The translations under genes and the position numbers were made by a program. Source: Saprospiraceae bacterium UBA1994 (GTDB lineage: Bacteria; Bacteroidota; Bacteroidia; Chitinophagales; Saprospiraceae). From it: 64,000 nt of DNA. Below the pieces are notes generated by a model that saw nothing but the letters and a program-made list of their open reading frames with translations, had not been told where the DNA came from and searched no databases. The DNA is taken from positions 62,281-126,280 of the forward strand of contig DDCY01000023.1 in assembly GCA_002335865.1 (NCBI GenBank), written 5' to 3'. Positions 28,591 through 38,600 of this stretch are shown here, piece after piece; positions within the stretch are counted from its first letter, which is position 1, and each line of letters starts with the position of its first letter.

Positions 28591-29592
28591 ATGAAGTACG
28601 AAAAAATCATGCAAGACCTTAAAGCTGGAATATACCATCCAGTCTACCTCTTGCATGGTGCAGAATCGTTTTTCATAGATAGTGTTACCGGCTACATTGA
28701 GAATAATGCACTCATTGAGGGTGAAAGATCGTTCAATCAAGAAATTTTGTACGGAAAAGAGACTGATTTCAAAACTGTAGTCGATAATGCACGCCAATTT
28801 CCAATGATGGCGGAGAGACGAGTTGTTATAGTTCGGGAGGCGCAAGCTATGCGCACGCTCAAAAGCTTGCAATCATATATAGAGAAGCCTTCACCCCAAA
28901 CGGTGTTAGTACTCGCACATAAAAACAAGCCACTTGACAAACGTACTAAGTTTGGTAAATCAGTAAGTAAAAGTGCTGTAATTCTAGACTCTAAGAAGCT
29001 TTATGATAATCAAGTGCCAGCATGGATATCTACCTATTTAAGATCACAAAAACTAAACATAGACCCTCAGGCATCACAATTGCTTACTGAGTACCTTGGA
29101 CAAGATCTAAGTAAAATTGTCAATGAGATCGATAAAATTAAGATTAATCTTAAAGTTGGGGAAAAAATAACAGCAAAATTGGTCCAAGATGTTGTCGGTA
29201 TCAGCAGAGAATACAATGTATTCGAGCTTAATAAAGCTTTATCGATATGGGATTATCCTAAGATCATGCGCATCATTTACTACTTCGAAGAGAATCCAAA
29301 AGCCAATCCATTAGTTATGGTTATATCTAATCTTTTTGGGTACTTCACTAAAGTAGCTATCACTCAACAAAATATCAAAGCCAGCGACGCTGAACTTGCC
29401 AGAAAGACAGGAGTCAATCCATTCTTTGTTAAAGATTACCGTTTAGCTGCAAGAACCTTTAGTACAACTCAAATAAAGCAAGCTTTCCTTAGCTTACATA
29501 GAGCAGATCGTCACTCTAAAGGTTTGGGAATGAAGTCTGCAACTCCACTAGGTATCATGCAACAATTGATATTTGAGATCCAGTCGGTGTAA
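28591..29592 (+). CDS. holA: DNA polymerase III delta subunit
   Basis: The 333-residue delta subunit of the clamp loader opens the sliding clamp. Family signs are the start IYHPVYLLHGAESFFIDSV, then MMAERRVVIVREAQAM and the second-domain LTEYLGQDLSKIVNEIDKI. The C-terminal collar domain (LSLHRADRHSKGLG, then PLGIMQQLIFEI) is also present. Length and order are normal. Delta naturally lacks an active Walker A, as here. A weak hairpin follows the stop at 29597. Confidence 0.93.
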   Translation: MKYEKIMQDLKAGIYHPVYLLHGAESFFIDSVTGYIENNALIEGERSFNQEILYGKETDFKTVVDNARQFPMMAERRVVIVREAQAMRTLKSLQSYIEKPSPQTVLVLAHKNKPLDKRTKFGKSVSKSAVILDSKKLYDNQVPAWISTYLRSQKLNIDPQASQLLTEYLGQDLSKIVNEIDKIKINLKVGEKITAKLVQDVVGISREYNVFELNKALSIWDYPKIMRIIYYFEENPKANPLVMVISNLFGYFTKVAITQQNIKASDAELARKTGVNPFFVKDYRLAARTFSTTQIKQAFLSLHRADRHSKGLGMKSATPLGIMQQLIFEIQSV

Positions 29593-29895
29593 CGGGAAGC
29601 TGAGTCTTCAGTTTGTAAATAATTTAATATCGTACCTATTATATCCTCAAACAGATACATGTAGGTCATGGCAATAACTATATATAGCACTAAGATTTAT
29701 TATTTGGATTGTGTGACGTGAATATGTCCCTTCGAAGGAATTACAGGGATGATGTAATAATTAATCTTTAAATTCAATTGTTTTTAAATACGTTCTAAAT
29801 TAGAAAGCAAATCAATCCATATACCCTATTAATATCTGACAATATCATATATATCTTTCTTACATTTGAGCTACTCAACAGATTAATCAACGCAA
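29593..29895. other. Intergenic region between holA and folK
   Basis: A 7-bp hairpin (AAGCTGA/TCAGTTT, 29597-29614) directly after holA could act as a weak terminator, and TACATTTG at 29861-29868 fits the -7 box for folK, 28 nt before its start. I see no gene in the rest. Confidence 0.4.
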
Positions 29896-30384
29896 GTGGC
29901 GATAGCACACATACACATAGGAACTAATCAAGGCGATCTGGCTAACAATCTACGGACTGCTATAGATAAGCTTCGATCTAAAGGCAACATACTTGATAAG
30001 TCTCATTTATATGAGACAGAGGCTTGGGGGAAAGTGGACCAACCCAACTACTACAATATGGCGGTTACCTATGAGACAAAGCTAGATCCATACGCATTAT
30101 TACAGTTAGTGAATGAGATAGAAGATGAATTAGGTAGAGTTAGAAAAGAAAAGTGGGGTGAAAGGATTATAGATTTAGATGTCATAACATATGATGATAA
30201 AGTGATATCTGATGAAAAGCTAACTATACCACATAAACATATGGCAGAGCGCAATTTTGTACTCGTACCAATGATAGAGATTGCTGGTGAATGGATACAT
30301 CCAGTAAAGGATAAGACCATAGATGAGCTATATATAGAATGTCTTGATACTTGCGATGTAATACTGATTGACAAAACTATTTGA
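29896..30384 (+). CDS. folK: 2-amino-4-hydroxy-6-hydroxymethyldihydropteridine diphosphokinase
   Basis: HPPK transfers pyrophosphate from ATP to the pterin alcohol in folate synthesis. The 162-residue product shows IHIGTNQGD near the start, SHLYETEAWGKVDQPNYYN, and the signature GERIIDLDVITYDD, whose aspartates bind the two magnesium ions. IPHKHMAERNFVLVPM follows. The start is GTG. The 3' end overlaps the start of the nucleoside kinase gene by 17 nt, a pairing seen widely in Bacteroidota. Confidence 0.95.
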   Translation: MAIAHIHIGTNQGDLANNLRTAIDKLRSKGNILDKSHLYETEAWGKVDQPNYYNMAVTYETKLDPYALLQLVNEIEDELGRVRKEKWGERIIDLDVITYDDKVISDEKLTIPHKHMAERNFVLVPMIEIAGEWIHPVKDKTIDELYIECLDTCDVILIDKTI

Positions 30385-31045
30385 TAAGAAATTGAACGAC
30401 ACAGATTTTCCATATAATTATATCTGCATCGAGGGCAATATCGGCTCTGGAAAGACATCTCTATGTAATATGATAGAGCGTGACTACAATTGTAGACTCA
30501 TGTTGGAAGAGTTTGATGATAATCCATTTCTACCTTATTTCTATGATGATCCGGAGCGATATGGTTTTACAGTAGAGCTCTTCTTCATGACAGAGCGATA
30601 CAAGCAAATGCAGCGGACACTCATGCATCAGGATCTCTTCCGTCAGTTTACAGTATCCGATTATGCATTTGTCAAGACGCTACTATTCGCTAATAAGAAT
30701 CTTCCAGAAGAAGAGTTTCGTCTTTTTCATAAGATGTATGAACCGCTGAGTAAGAGTTTTCCACAACCAGACTTGCTTGTATATATCCACCGCAGCGTAG
30801 ATTGGCTATTAGTCAGTATAGAGAAGAGAGGTAGAGGTTACGAGAAGAATATAAAAGCTGAGTATCTCCTTAATATTCAGAATGCTTACTTCGAATATCT
30901 TAGGCACATTAGCTCTATTCCAGTATTGATATTAGATCTTAATACGATTGATTTTGTAGCTAACGAAGAACATTATGAAGAAATCACTAATCTTCTTAAG
31001 AAACAATATCGTCCGGGTGTACACAGAGTGAGCCTTATGGTTTAG
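30368..31045 (+). CDS. Deoxynucleoside kinase
   Basis: The 225-residue kinase of the dNK/deoxyadenosine kinase family phosphorylates deoxynucleosides for salvage. The P-loop is GNIGSGKT (23-30). FFMTERYKQ, the DR-type region VSDYAFVKTL and the lid-type arginines in SIEKRGRGYEKNI are in the expected order. The base preference (dA or dG) cannot be set by eye. It starts at TTG inside the end of folK, and no ATG is available before the P-loop strand. Translational coupling with folK is likely. Confidence 0.9.
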   Translation: MTKLFDKKLNDTDFPYNYICIEGNIGSGKTSLCNMIERDYNCRLMLEEFDDNPFLPYFYDDPERYGFTVELFFMTERYKQMQRTLMHQDLFRQFTVSDYAFVKTLLFANKNLPEEEFRLFHKMYEPLSKSFPQPDLLVYIHRSVDWLLVSIEKRGRGYEKNIKAEYLLNIQNAYFEYLRHISSIPVLILDLNTIDFVANEEHYEEITNLLKKQYRPGVHRVSLMV

Positions 31046-31469
31046 TCCAAACGTTCTTGAAAATCAAATAAGAGTCTAGTTGTAAGGATAGTTCCTAGAT
31101 CAAGCACGTTCACAATAGAATTGCATAACACTTAAGGTAAGTGTGCGTGTTCTGAGAGGAAATGTGGTTTTTTGAAAACTAAAATTTCATGATAGTCTTC
31201 AAATCTCATTAACAGGGATAAAGATATTTTACAATGAACGTTAACGATAATAAAAATATCTTAACTCAAGAAAACAAATGGACTCCTATATGTCAATTGG
31301 AATCTGTTATAATCCGTCAGATTTGTGGTTTATTGAGGAATCAATTTATACTCCTACAAGGTTAGTAACCACATAGACATTTAAAGCCCAATCCATATTA
31401 TCTATAATCAAGGTTATTATTAGCTTTGAAGCCGAACTTCACCTTATTGTATAACTTCATAATACTCAG
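31046..31469. other. Intergenic region upstream of the DPP IV-type gene
   Basis: It contains a 10-bp inverted repeat (AAGATATTTT/AAAATATCTT, 31221-31262) with AACGTTAACG in the loop, a short open frame at about 31234-31365 without recognisable features, and a -7-like TAGCTTTG at 31421-31428, 42 nt before the next start. GATCAAGCACGTTCAC at 31112-31127 resembles the repeat at 56828. Confidence 0.45.
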
Positions 31470-33677
31470 ATGACAAAATATATTACAAGCTTACTTGTGA
31501 TGATGTTAATTATTACCACAGCTAGCGTTACTGCTCAAAAGGAAATATCTTTGGAAGATATCTGGACTAACTATACATTCTCACCTAAAAGAGTGCCTGG
31601 TTTCAATTTTCTGAATGACGGTAGACATTATACTCGTAAGCAAAGTAACGTGATCAAGAAGTATGATCTGACAACTGGAGATTTTGTAGAAGATATACTT
31701 GATGGAGCTACTCTAGGTACAGATTTTACAATAGGTAGTTATTCATTTAATAGTGATGAGAGTAAGATTGTTATCATGAATAATAGAGAGTCTATCTACC
31801 GTAGATCTTTCAAGGCTAACTACTATGTATATGATCGCGCAACTAAGCAGCTGTCGGAAGTATTCGATGGTGATAAAATCAGTTATGGAACATTATCTCC
31901 AGACGATAAACAAATCGCATTCGTTTACAACAATAACCTGTATTTTAAAGATTTAACATCGAACGTAATTACCGCGATCACTACTGATGGAGAATATAAT
32001 AAGATTATTAATGGAGCTGCAGATTGGGTTTATGAAGAGGAATTTGCTTTTGCCAAAGCTTTTTTTTGGTCACCAGATAGCAAGAAAATAGCCTTCATTA
32101 GATTTGATGAGACAGAGGTGAAGGAGTTCACTATGCAGATGTATAATGATGAGATGTATCCAGAGAATGTCGTATATAAATATCCTAAAGTAGGGGAGGA
32201 TAATGCTAAAGTATCGGCACATATTTATCACATAGGAGCTAAAGGGAAAACTATTGAAGTAGATCTAGGGAATCTAGATGATATGTACATTCCAAGACTC
32301 AAATGGACAACTGATGATAACGAATTATGTGCATTTAAAATGAACCGCCATCAGAATCACCTAGAGCTATATCTAGTAGATGCTAAAAATGGATTCTCGA
32401 CAGTAATGCTAGACGAAAAAAGCAAATATTACATCGATATCCACGACAATCTTACTTTTTTAGATAATGGAAAAGAATTTATTTGGACAAGCGAGAAAGA
32501 TGGATATAATCACATCTATCTATATGGTATGGATGGTAAGGAAAAAAGAGCATTGACTAAAGGTAATTATGATGTGACTGTATTTTATGGTGTAGACGAA
32601 AAGAATAAGAAAGTATACTATCAAGCGGCAGATCGTACGCCGATGGAGAAGCGTGCATTTGAGATTGGATACAAAGGCAAAAAACCAAGAGTTCTAGATA
32701 TGAGATCTGGAACTAGTAATGCTACATTCAGTAGTACTTACGATTATTATATACTATCTAATAGTACTCTCAATACTCCGGCAACATACAATGTATATAC
32801 TCGTAGAGGAGAATTAGTAAGAGCATTAGAAGACAATAAAATACTAGTAGGAAAGCAGAAAGAATATGGAGCTGTGCCGGCGAATTTTTTTGAGTTCACA
32901 ACTAGTGAAGATGTGAAGCTCAATGGATGGATGATGCAACCACAAAATATGCAGAAAGGAAGAAAATATCCTGTGCTCGTAACTCAGTATAGTGGTCCTA
33001 ATAGCCAAAGCGTCAAAGATTCATGGGGAGGAGCCAATTACTGGTGGTATCAACATCTATCGCAGCAAGGGTTCATCATCGTTTGTGTCGATCCAAGAGG
33101 TACTGGCGCTAGAGGTGAGGAGTTTCGCAAGCAGACTTATCTAGAGCTAGGAAAGCTCGAAACTTTAGATATGATAGAGACTGCTAAGTGGTTAGGAAAA
33201 CTACCAAATGTAGATGCGGACAACATCGGAATATTTGGATGGTCGTATGGTGGATATATGTCATCACTAGCAATACTTAAAGGTAATGATGTATACCAAG
33301 CGGCAATAGCTGTTGCGCCAGTGACGAGTTGGAAATGGTATGATACTATCTATACAGAGAGATATATGCGGACACTTGCTGAGAACGAAAGTGGATATAG
33401 CGATAATTCACCGATATACTTTGCGGACAAACTTAAAGGTGACTATCTGTTGATTCATGGCGGTGGAGATGACAATGTACATTTTCAGCATTCTGCAGAG
33501 ATGACAAGAGCGCTAATTGAGGCTAATAAGCAGTTTGATCAGTACTATTATACTAATCGTAATCATGGTATATACGGAGATAATGCGCGCATACATCTAT
33601 ATACGAAAATGACTAACTTTCTCACAGAAAGCTTGCAGTCTAAGGATGCAAGTAATAATGATCCAATAAGACCATAG
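31470..33677 (+). CDS. S9 family peptidase, dipeptidyl peptidase IV type
   Basis: The 735-residue secreted serine peptidase removes X-Pro dipeptides. A signal peptide (MTKYITSLLVMMLIITTASV, cleavage near TAQ) is followed by the DPP IV N-terminal propeller (about 40-480) and the alpha/beta hydrolase domain. The nucleophile is S592 in GWSYGGY, the aspartate is in HGGGDDNVHF and the histidine in NRNHGIYG. The glutamate pair WVYEEEFAFA in the propeller, which holds the substrate amino end, is diagnostic of DPP IV. smpB starts directly after its stop. Confidence 0.93.
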   Translation: MTKYITSLLVMMLIITTASVTAQKEISLEDIWTNYTFSPKRVPGFNFLNDGRHYTRKQSNVIKKYDLTTGDFVEDILDGATLGTDFTIGSYSFNSDESKIVIMNNRESIYRRSFKANYYVYDRATKQLSEVFDGDKISYGTLSPDDKQIAFVYNNNLYFKDLTSNVITAITTDGEYNKIINGAADWVYEEEFAFAKAFFWSPDSKKIAFIRFDETEVKEFTMQMYNDEMYPENVVYKYPKVGEDNAKVSAHIYHIGAKGKTIEVDLGNLDDMYIPRLKWTTDDNELCAFKMNRHQNHLELYLVDAKNGFSTVMLDEKSKYYIDIHDNLTFLDNGKEFIWTSEKDGYNHIYLYGMDGKEKRALTKGNYDVTVFYGVDEKNKKVYYQAADRTPMEKRAFEIGYKGKKPRVLDMRSGTSNATFSSTYDYYILSNSTLNTPATYNVYTRRGELVRALEDNKILVGKQKEYGAVPANFFEFTTSEDVKLNGWMMQPQNMQKGRKYPVLVTQYSGPNSQSVKDSWGGANYWWYQHLSQQGFIIVCVDPRGTGARGEEFRKQTYLELGKLETLDMIETAKWLGKLPNVDADNIGIFGWSYGGYMSSLAILKGNDVYQAAIAVAPVTSWKWYDTIYTERYMRTLAENESGYSDNSPIYFADKLKGDYLLIHGGGDDNVHFQHSAEMTRALIEANKQFDQYYYTNRNHGIYGDNARIHLYTKMTNFLTESLQSKDASNNDPIRP

Positions 33678-34142
33678 ATGGCTAAACAAACAGATACTCC
33701 AGTTATAGTAAATAGGAAGGCGAAGTACGAGTACACTCTTGTAGACGAATTTGAAGCAGGGATAATGCTCAAGGGAACAGAGGTGAAAGCCATGAGATCA
33801 GGAAATGCTAATCTTAGTGATGCGTATTGCATATTTGATAATGGCAATCTGATTATCAAGAGTATGTTTATTGCAGAGTACGATCATGGAAATGTGAACA
33901 ATCACGAGACTCGTGCAGATCGTAGACTCTTGCTACGCAAGTCAGAATTGAAGAAAATCAAACGCAAGCTAGACGAAAAAGGATTGACACTTGTGCCATA
34001 TAAAATCTACTTTACTGAGAGAGGATTTGTCAAGCTCAACATTTGGTTGGCTCAAGGAAAGAAGTCGTTTGACAAACGTAATAGCATTAAGGAGAAAGAT
34101 GTGAAGCGTGAGCTAGATCGTGAGATGAAGAAATTTAAATAA
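33678..34142 (+). CDS. smpB: SsrA-binding protein SmpB
   Basis: SmpB binds tmRNA and brings it to stalled ribosomes. The 154-residue product shows NRKAKYEYTLVDEFEAGIML, KGTEVKAMRSGNANLSDAY, YDHGNVNNHE, RRLLLRKSELKKI and the C-terminal KGKKSFDKR-like stretch (GKKSFDKRNSIKEKD), all conserved. The ATG directly follows the stop of the peptidase gene, so translation may be coupled. I found no ssrA gene in the gap that follows. Confidence 0.97.
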   Translation: MAKQTDTPVIVNRKAKYEYTLVDEFEAGIMLKGTEVKAMRSGNANLSDAYCIFDNGNLIIKSMFIAEYDHGNVNNHETRADRRLLLRKSELKKIKRKLDEKGLTLVPYKIYFTERGFVKLNIWLAQGKKSFDKRNSIKEKDVKRELDREMKKFK

Positions 34143-34299
34143 TGCGAAGTTGATAGTCAATTCAAATTAGATTGTCGAAGAAGTTAAAGATCAATCATCG
34201 CCTAATTTATACCTTGATATTGCGCCCAAATAGAGTAAAGTTGAAGATTGAACGCCCAAGACATAGCCTAGAATTAGAATTGAGAATAAGTCACTTCGG

Positions 34300-34630
34300 T
34301 TAGAATAAAAAGTACGTATTATCTATAATTGATAACATTATTTTATCATCTTAGACTACATAACTTGCACTAAATGCCAATATAGCGTCAATTAAAAATT
34401 CCGCATAATCCCATATTGACAGCATCTTTTACTGGTGTGATAATATAGTTACTATTCCAAGTATATTTGCTAAAACTAATAGGTTCACAAGATATTCAGG
34501 GTAATCAAACAATTCGAAAAGCTTGTTCTTATTTCTGGATTAAGCAAATACATCTGAGCTGAAAAGGCAAACAAACCTCACATTACTGAGTTATTACAAA
34601 ATATACGATTCTAGAGGTATTGTCATTCAT
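34300..34630 (-). pseudogene. DoxX family membrane protein pseudogene
   Basis: On the minus strand an ATG at 34630 opens MNDNTSRIVYFVIT. After a frame change it continues GLFAFSAQMYLLNPEIRTSF, after another LFDYPEYLVNLLVLANILGI, then VTILS, a stop, IWDYAEFLIDAILAFSASYV and another stop. This follows the DoxX-like template GLF..M..SG..YL..P, LGYP.Y...LG..KILGV, KEWAYAGF.ID.IGA..SH step by step. At least two frameshifts and several stops are needed to read it, so it is a dead gene. The 3' limit is approximate. The remainder of 34143-34299 and 34631-34900 holds no recognised gene. Confidence 0.8.
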
Positions 34631-34913
34631 AATGTGCTTAATTTATCGGATTTAATAATTTTAATAAATTAGTACAAAAAAAATAAAATTACAAAGCTTA
34701 GCTAAATTGCTAGATTTCTATTGAACAATGATTCTATATGGATTAAGCAGACACCTTAAGTATCTGACATTTAATTGTTTTTATATATACTATAATCACA
34801 ATATGTTTATCTTTGCCCTTTTAGTTTTGATACTGTACTCAGAACGGTAAAATGTAAATGTTGATTCTAGCCTTTTCGACCATAACATATTCGACTGTAG
34901 CCCTTTATTTATA

Positions 34914-34921
34914 TACATTTG
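34914..34921 (+). promoter_or_regulatory. Candidate -7 element for ruvA
   Basis: TACATTTG lies 35 nt before the ruvA start. Two further TAnnTTTG matches lie upstream: TATCTTTG at 34808-34815 and TAGTTTTG at 34822-34829. None has a clear -33 partner, so which one is used is uncertain. Confidence 0.35.
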
Positions 34922-34955
34922 CGCATTTATTATCACACTTTGTAAAACAGCAGTT

Positions 34956-35546
34956 TTGATAGCATATCTCAAAGGAAAGATCACCTTCAAGAAGCCAACT
35001 TACATCTATGTCGAATGTGGGGGAGTTGGATATCATGTCAATATCAGCCTCAACACTTATCAAGCGATAGAGGATAAGGAGGATATTAAGATACTTACAT
35101 ACTTGCAAGTCAAGGAAGATAGTCAGGCGCTGTACGGGTTTTATGATGAGAGAGAAAGGAATCTGTTTGTGCTTTTGATTTCAGTATCTGGAGTAGGAGT
35201 AAATACTGCTAGAGTTATGCTCTCTGGAATGAGTGTTGACGATATGAGATCAGCCATTATCCATGAGCAAGTAGCAACGCTCAACAAGATTAAAGGCATC
35301 GGCCCTAAAACGGCAAAGAGGATTATTCTTGATCTAAAAGATAAAGTATTGAAAGATGGTGCCGTTGCGGACTCATTGTCACCATCGATTAGCAATACTA
35401 TGGCAGATGAGGCGTTATCTGCTATGATTGCTTTAGGCTTTCCTAGAAATACAGTTAATAAACAATTAAATGCGATCATGGCAAATCAGACGAATATTAC
35501 ACAGGTAGAAGACTTGATCAAGGCGGCTCTAAAACAGTTGTCCTAA
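34956..35546 (+). CDS. ruvA: Holliday junction branch migration protein RuvA
   Basis: RuvA binds the four-way junction and loads RuvB. The 196-residue product has the N-terminal OB fold (MIAYLKGKITFKKPTYIYVE, GGVGYHVNIS) and two helix-hairpin-helix motifs (SVSGVGVNTARVML and KIKGIGPKTAKRIILDLKDK). The C-terminal RuvB-interacting helix bundle carries SAMIALGFPRNTVNKQ. The start is TTG, exactly where RuvA proteins begin. It precedes sprA, an arrangement common in Bacteroidota. Confidence 0.97.
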   Translation: MIAYLKGKITFKKPTYIYVECGGVGYHVNISLNTYQAIEDKEDIKILTYLQVKEDSQALYGFYDERERNLFVLLISVSGVGVNTARVMLSGMSVDDMRSAIIHEQVATLNKIKGIGPKTAKRIILDLKDKVLKDGAVADSLSPSISNTMADEALSAMIALGFPRNTVNKQLNAIMANQTNITQVEDLIKAALKQLS

Positions 35547-35672
35547 TCAAGGCTTTTTAAACTTCTTTTAATTTGATATACTGAATTGTTTTGGAGTATC
35601 GTTCTTAATGAATGTTTTGGTGTAAGGTCTCAGTTTTCAGGAGCGAACACCTTATTGACTTTTAAATTATAT

Positions 35673-38600
35673 ATGAAATTTTTAAAATACTTAAGCTCAG
35701 TCGTGTTTCTATCTATTGCTATGGTGCAAATAAGTACCGCAGAACATGGAGGCTTTAGACTACCAGACCCATACTCAGAAGATATTGCAATGGTGATACC
35801 TGTGGCTGTTGCTGTAAGTGATACGATACCTATCAAGGATAGAGAGGGTTCTTGGATAGATGACGATTATTACAACCCATTTGATATTATACCATCTATC
35901 GTGACTCAAGAGGTAGAATATGATCCTGCTACTGGCGACTATATCATACTAGAAAAAATAGGAGACGAATACTACCGTACACCTAGCTACATGACATTTG
36001 CAGAGTACATGGAGTGGAATAAGAAGAAGCAGGAACGCGATTATTTCAGCGAACTCGCAGGACTTAATACAGGAAAGGATAAAGGGGACAAGCTTATAGT
36101 GGATCCAATGGATAGGATCGACATAGGTAGCAGTTTGATAGATAGGCTATTTGGTGGTACAGAGGTCAATATTCAGCCACAGGGAAATGTAGATTTATCT
36201 TTTGGCTTTGATTATCAAAATAGTAATGACGAGACCATCACACAGGCGCAAAGACGAAGAATAGGATTTGATTTTGATATGGCTATCCGTATGAATGTAG
36301 ATGGAAGTATAGGAGAAAAACTGAATCTTGGATTTAATTATGATACGCAATCAACCTTTGACTTTGATAGAAAAATAAAACTTGAATATGATAGCGCAGC
36401 CTTTTCGGATGACGATATCATCAAAAAAATTGAGGCAGGTAATGTATCTATGCCACTTAGAAGCACACTAATTCAGGGAGCTCAATCTCTTTTTGGACTA
36501 AAGACAGAGTTGCAATTTGGTCATCTTAAAGTGACTGCATTAGCTTCTCAGCAGAAGAGTAAGCAAAACAACCTTAGAATAGAAAACGGAGCCAGCATAC
36601 AAGAGTTTGAAGTAAGGCCAGCGGAGTACGATGAGAATAGGCACTTTTTCCTTTCTCACTACCATAGAGATAGTTTCGAAGATGCATTGGATAATCTTCC
36701 TTTTATCAATTCTTCATTCCGTATATCTAACATCGAAGTATGGATTTCTACAGAAGGCCAATCCAATGGCGGCGGAAGCAGGAATAATGATTTTACTCAG
36801 ATTGCGGCCATAGCCGATCTTGCAGAGCCAATTGATACTTTGTTTTCTAACCCTAATCCACTTATAGGACTCGGACCTAAGTCTGATCCAGAGCTTATCG
36901 GATTTAGAGATCTCAATCAAAGAATATTGCCGGACAACAGAGTTAATGGAATTTACGATAAGATTTTGGCGGATGATTTGGTGAAACAACAAGATCTTAC
37001 AGCATCAGTATTGCGTAATGATTACGGAATGAGTGTTACTCGTGATTTTGAAAAATTTCAAGCAAGAAAATTGTCATCTAGTGAATTTACTTATCACGAA
37101 CAGCTTGGTATGATATCACTTAATATCAGACTGAGACCAGATCAGAAACTAGGTGTAGCATATGATTACTTTTATACGGCGATATGTGATTCAGTATTTC
37201 ACGTAGGTGAATTGGCTAATGAAGGTAGTGAATCCACTAGTTATGGAGATCTTAATGATCCGAATCCTCCACAAGATACTACAGTAGAAGCTCCAAAGTT
37301 ATTTTTCGTAAAACTATTGAAGTCTTCTAACCCGAGTACACTATCTCCTATGTGGGATCTGATGATGAAAAACGTATATTCTCTAAGGACTAACCAGTTA
37401 AACAGAGAAGATTTTGAGTTTGATATTTTCTATGACGATCCTACTGATGGAGCACCCAAGAAATTTTTGCCAGAAAACGGGTATAGGGATAGAACACTCC
37501 TCGAGATGTTTGGCCTGGATAGGCTCAATGAATATAACGATCCGCAACAAGATGGCATTTTCGATTTCGTAGAGGGTGTTACCGTCAATCCTCGTAACGG
37601 TACAATTATATTTCCAGTATTAGAGCCTTTTGGTAATTCTTTAAAAGAGGTTTTTACAGATCCAGATACAGGTCTGAATCAAGACCTATTTGATCAATAT
37701 GCTTACCAAGAGATGTATGATACATCGGCGACTATTGCTAAATATAACTCTGGAGCTCAGAATAGATTTATCATGAAAGGAAAGGTAAAATCTGCTGTTA
37801 GTGGTGAGATATCATTAGGCCCTTTCGTACCGGAAGGATCTGTAAGAGTATCTGCAGGTGGGGTAAGATTAGAAGAAGGTAGAGATTATGAAATCGATTA
37901 TTCTTTAGGTCGTCTAAGGATAATCAATGAAGCGTACCTTTCTCAAGGAACACCTATCAATGTTTCTTTTGAAGATAATACGGTATTTAGCTTGCAACAG
38001 AAAACTATGCTAGGTCTCAGAGCGGAGTATGAATTTAGCGACAATTTTAATGTCGGAGCCACTTATCTAAGACTTTTTGAACGTCCATTTACTCAAAAAA
38101 TAAATGTCGGTAATGATCCGATAAACAATAGAGTCTTTGGTATAGATATGGAATATTCTAATGAAGCACCATGGTTGACTAGCTTGGTAGATAAATTGCC
38201 ATTCTTCTCTACAAAGGAGCCATCCAATATCAATTTTGCCCTAGAAGGTGCTGTATTAAAACCTGGACATTCGGATGCTATCAATCTTAATAATGATGAC
38301 GATAGTGGAGTAGCGAGTATCGATGATTTTGAAGGTGCTGTATCTGGATTTCTGATTGGTAGTTTTAATACTAATGTATGGAAGTTAGCAAGTACACCAA
38401 TTACTAGACCTGAAGCATTAGAAACAGAAAGTAGATTATCCAGTGTCAATAGAGCCCAACTGGCTTGGTATTCATTAGATCAATCTCAAACTAATCAGGC
38501 TAATGCGTATACTAGATTAGTACAACAAAAAGAACTTTTCGCCAGAGATGTAAATACTGGACAAGGAAACCTCAATACTTTCGATTTAAGTTTTTATCCA

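Noticed and set aside
34143..34955. Possible ssrA (tmRNA) gene next to smpB
   Set aside because: No tRNA-like ends, no tag-peptide frame and no T-arm. The gap instead holds the DoxX remnant on the minus strand.
35586..35672. 29-codon upstream extension of sprA
   Set aside because: The following ATG starts a clear signal peptide, and the extension would bury it, so the frame is open by chance.
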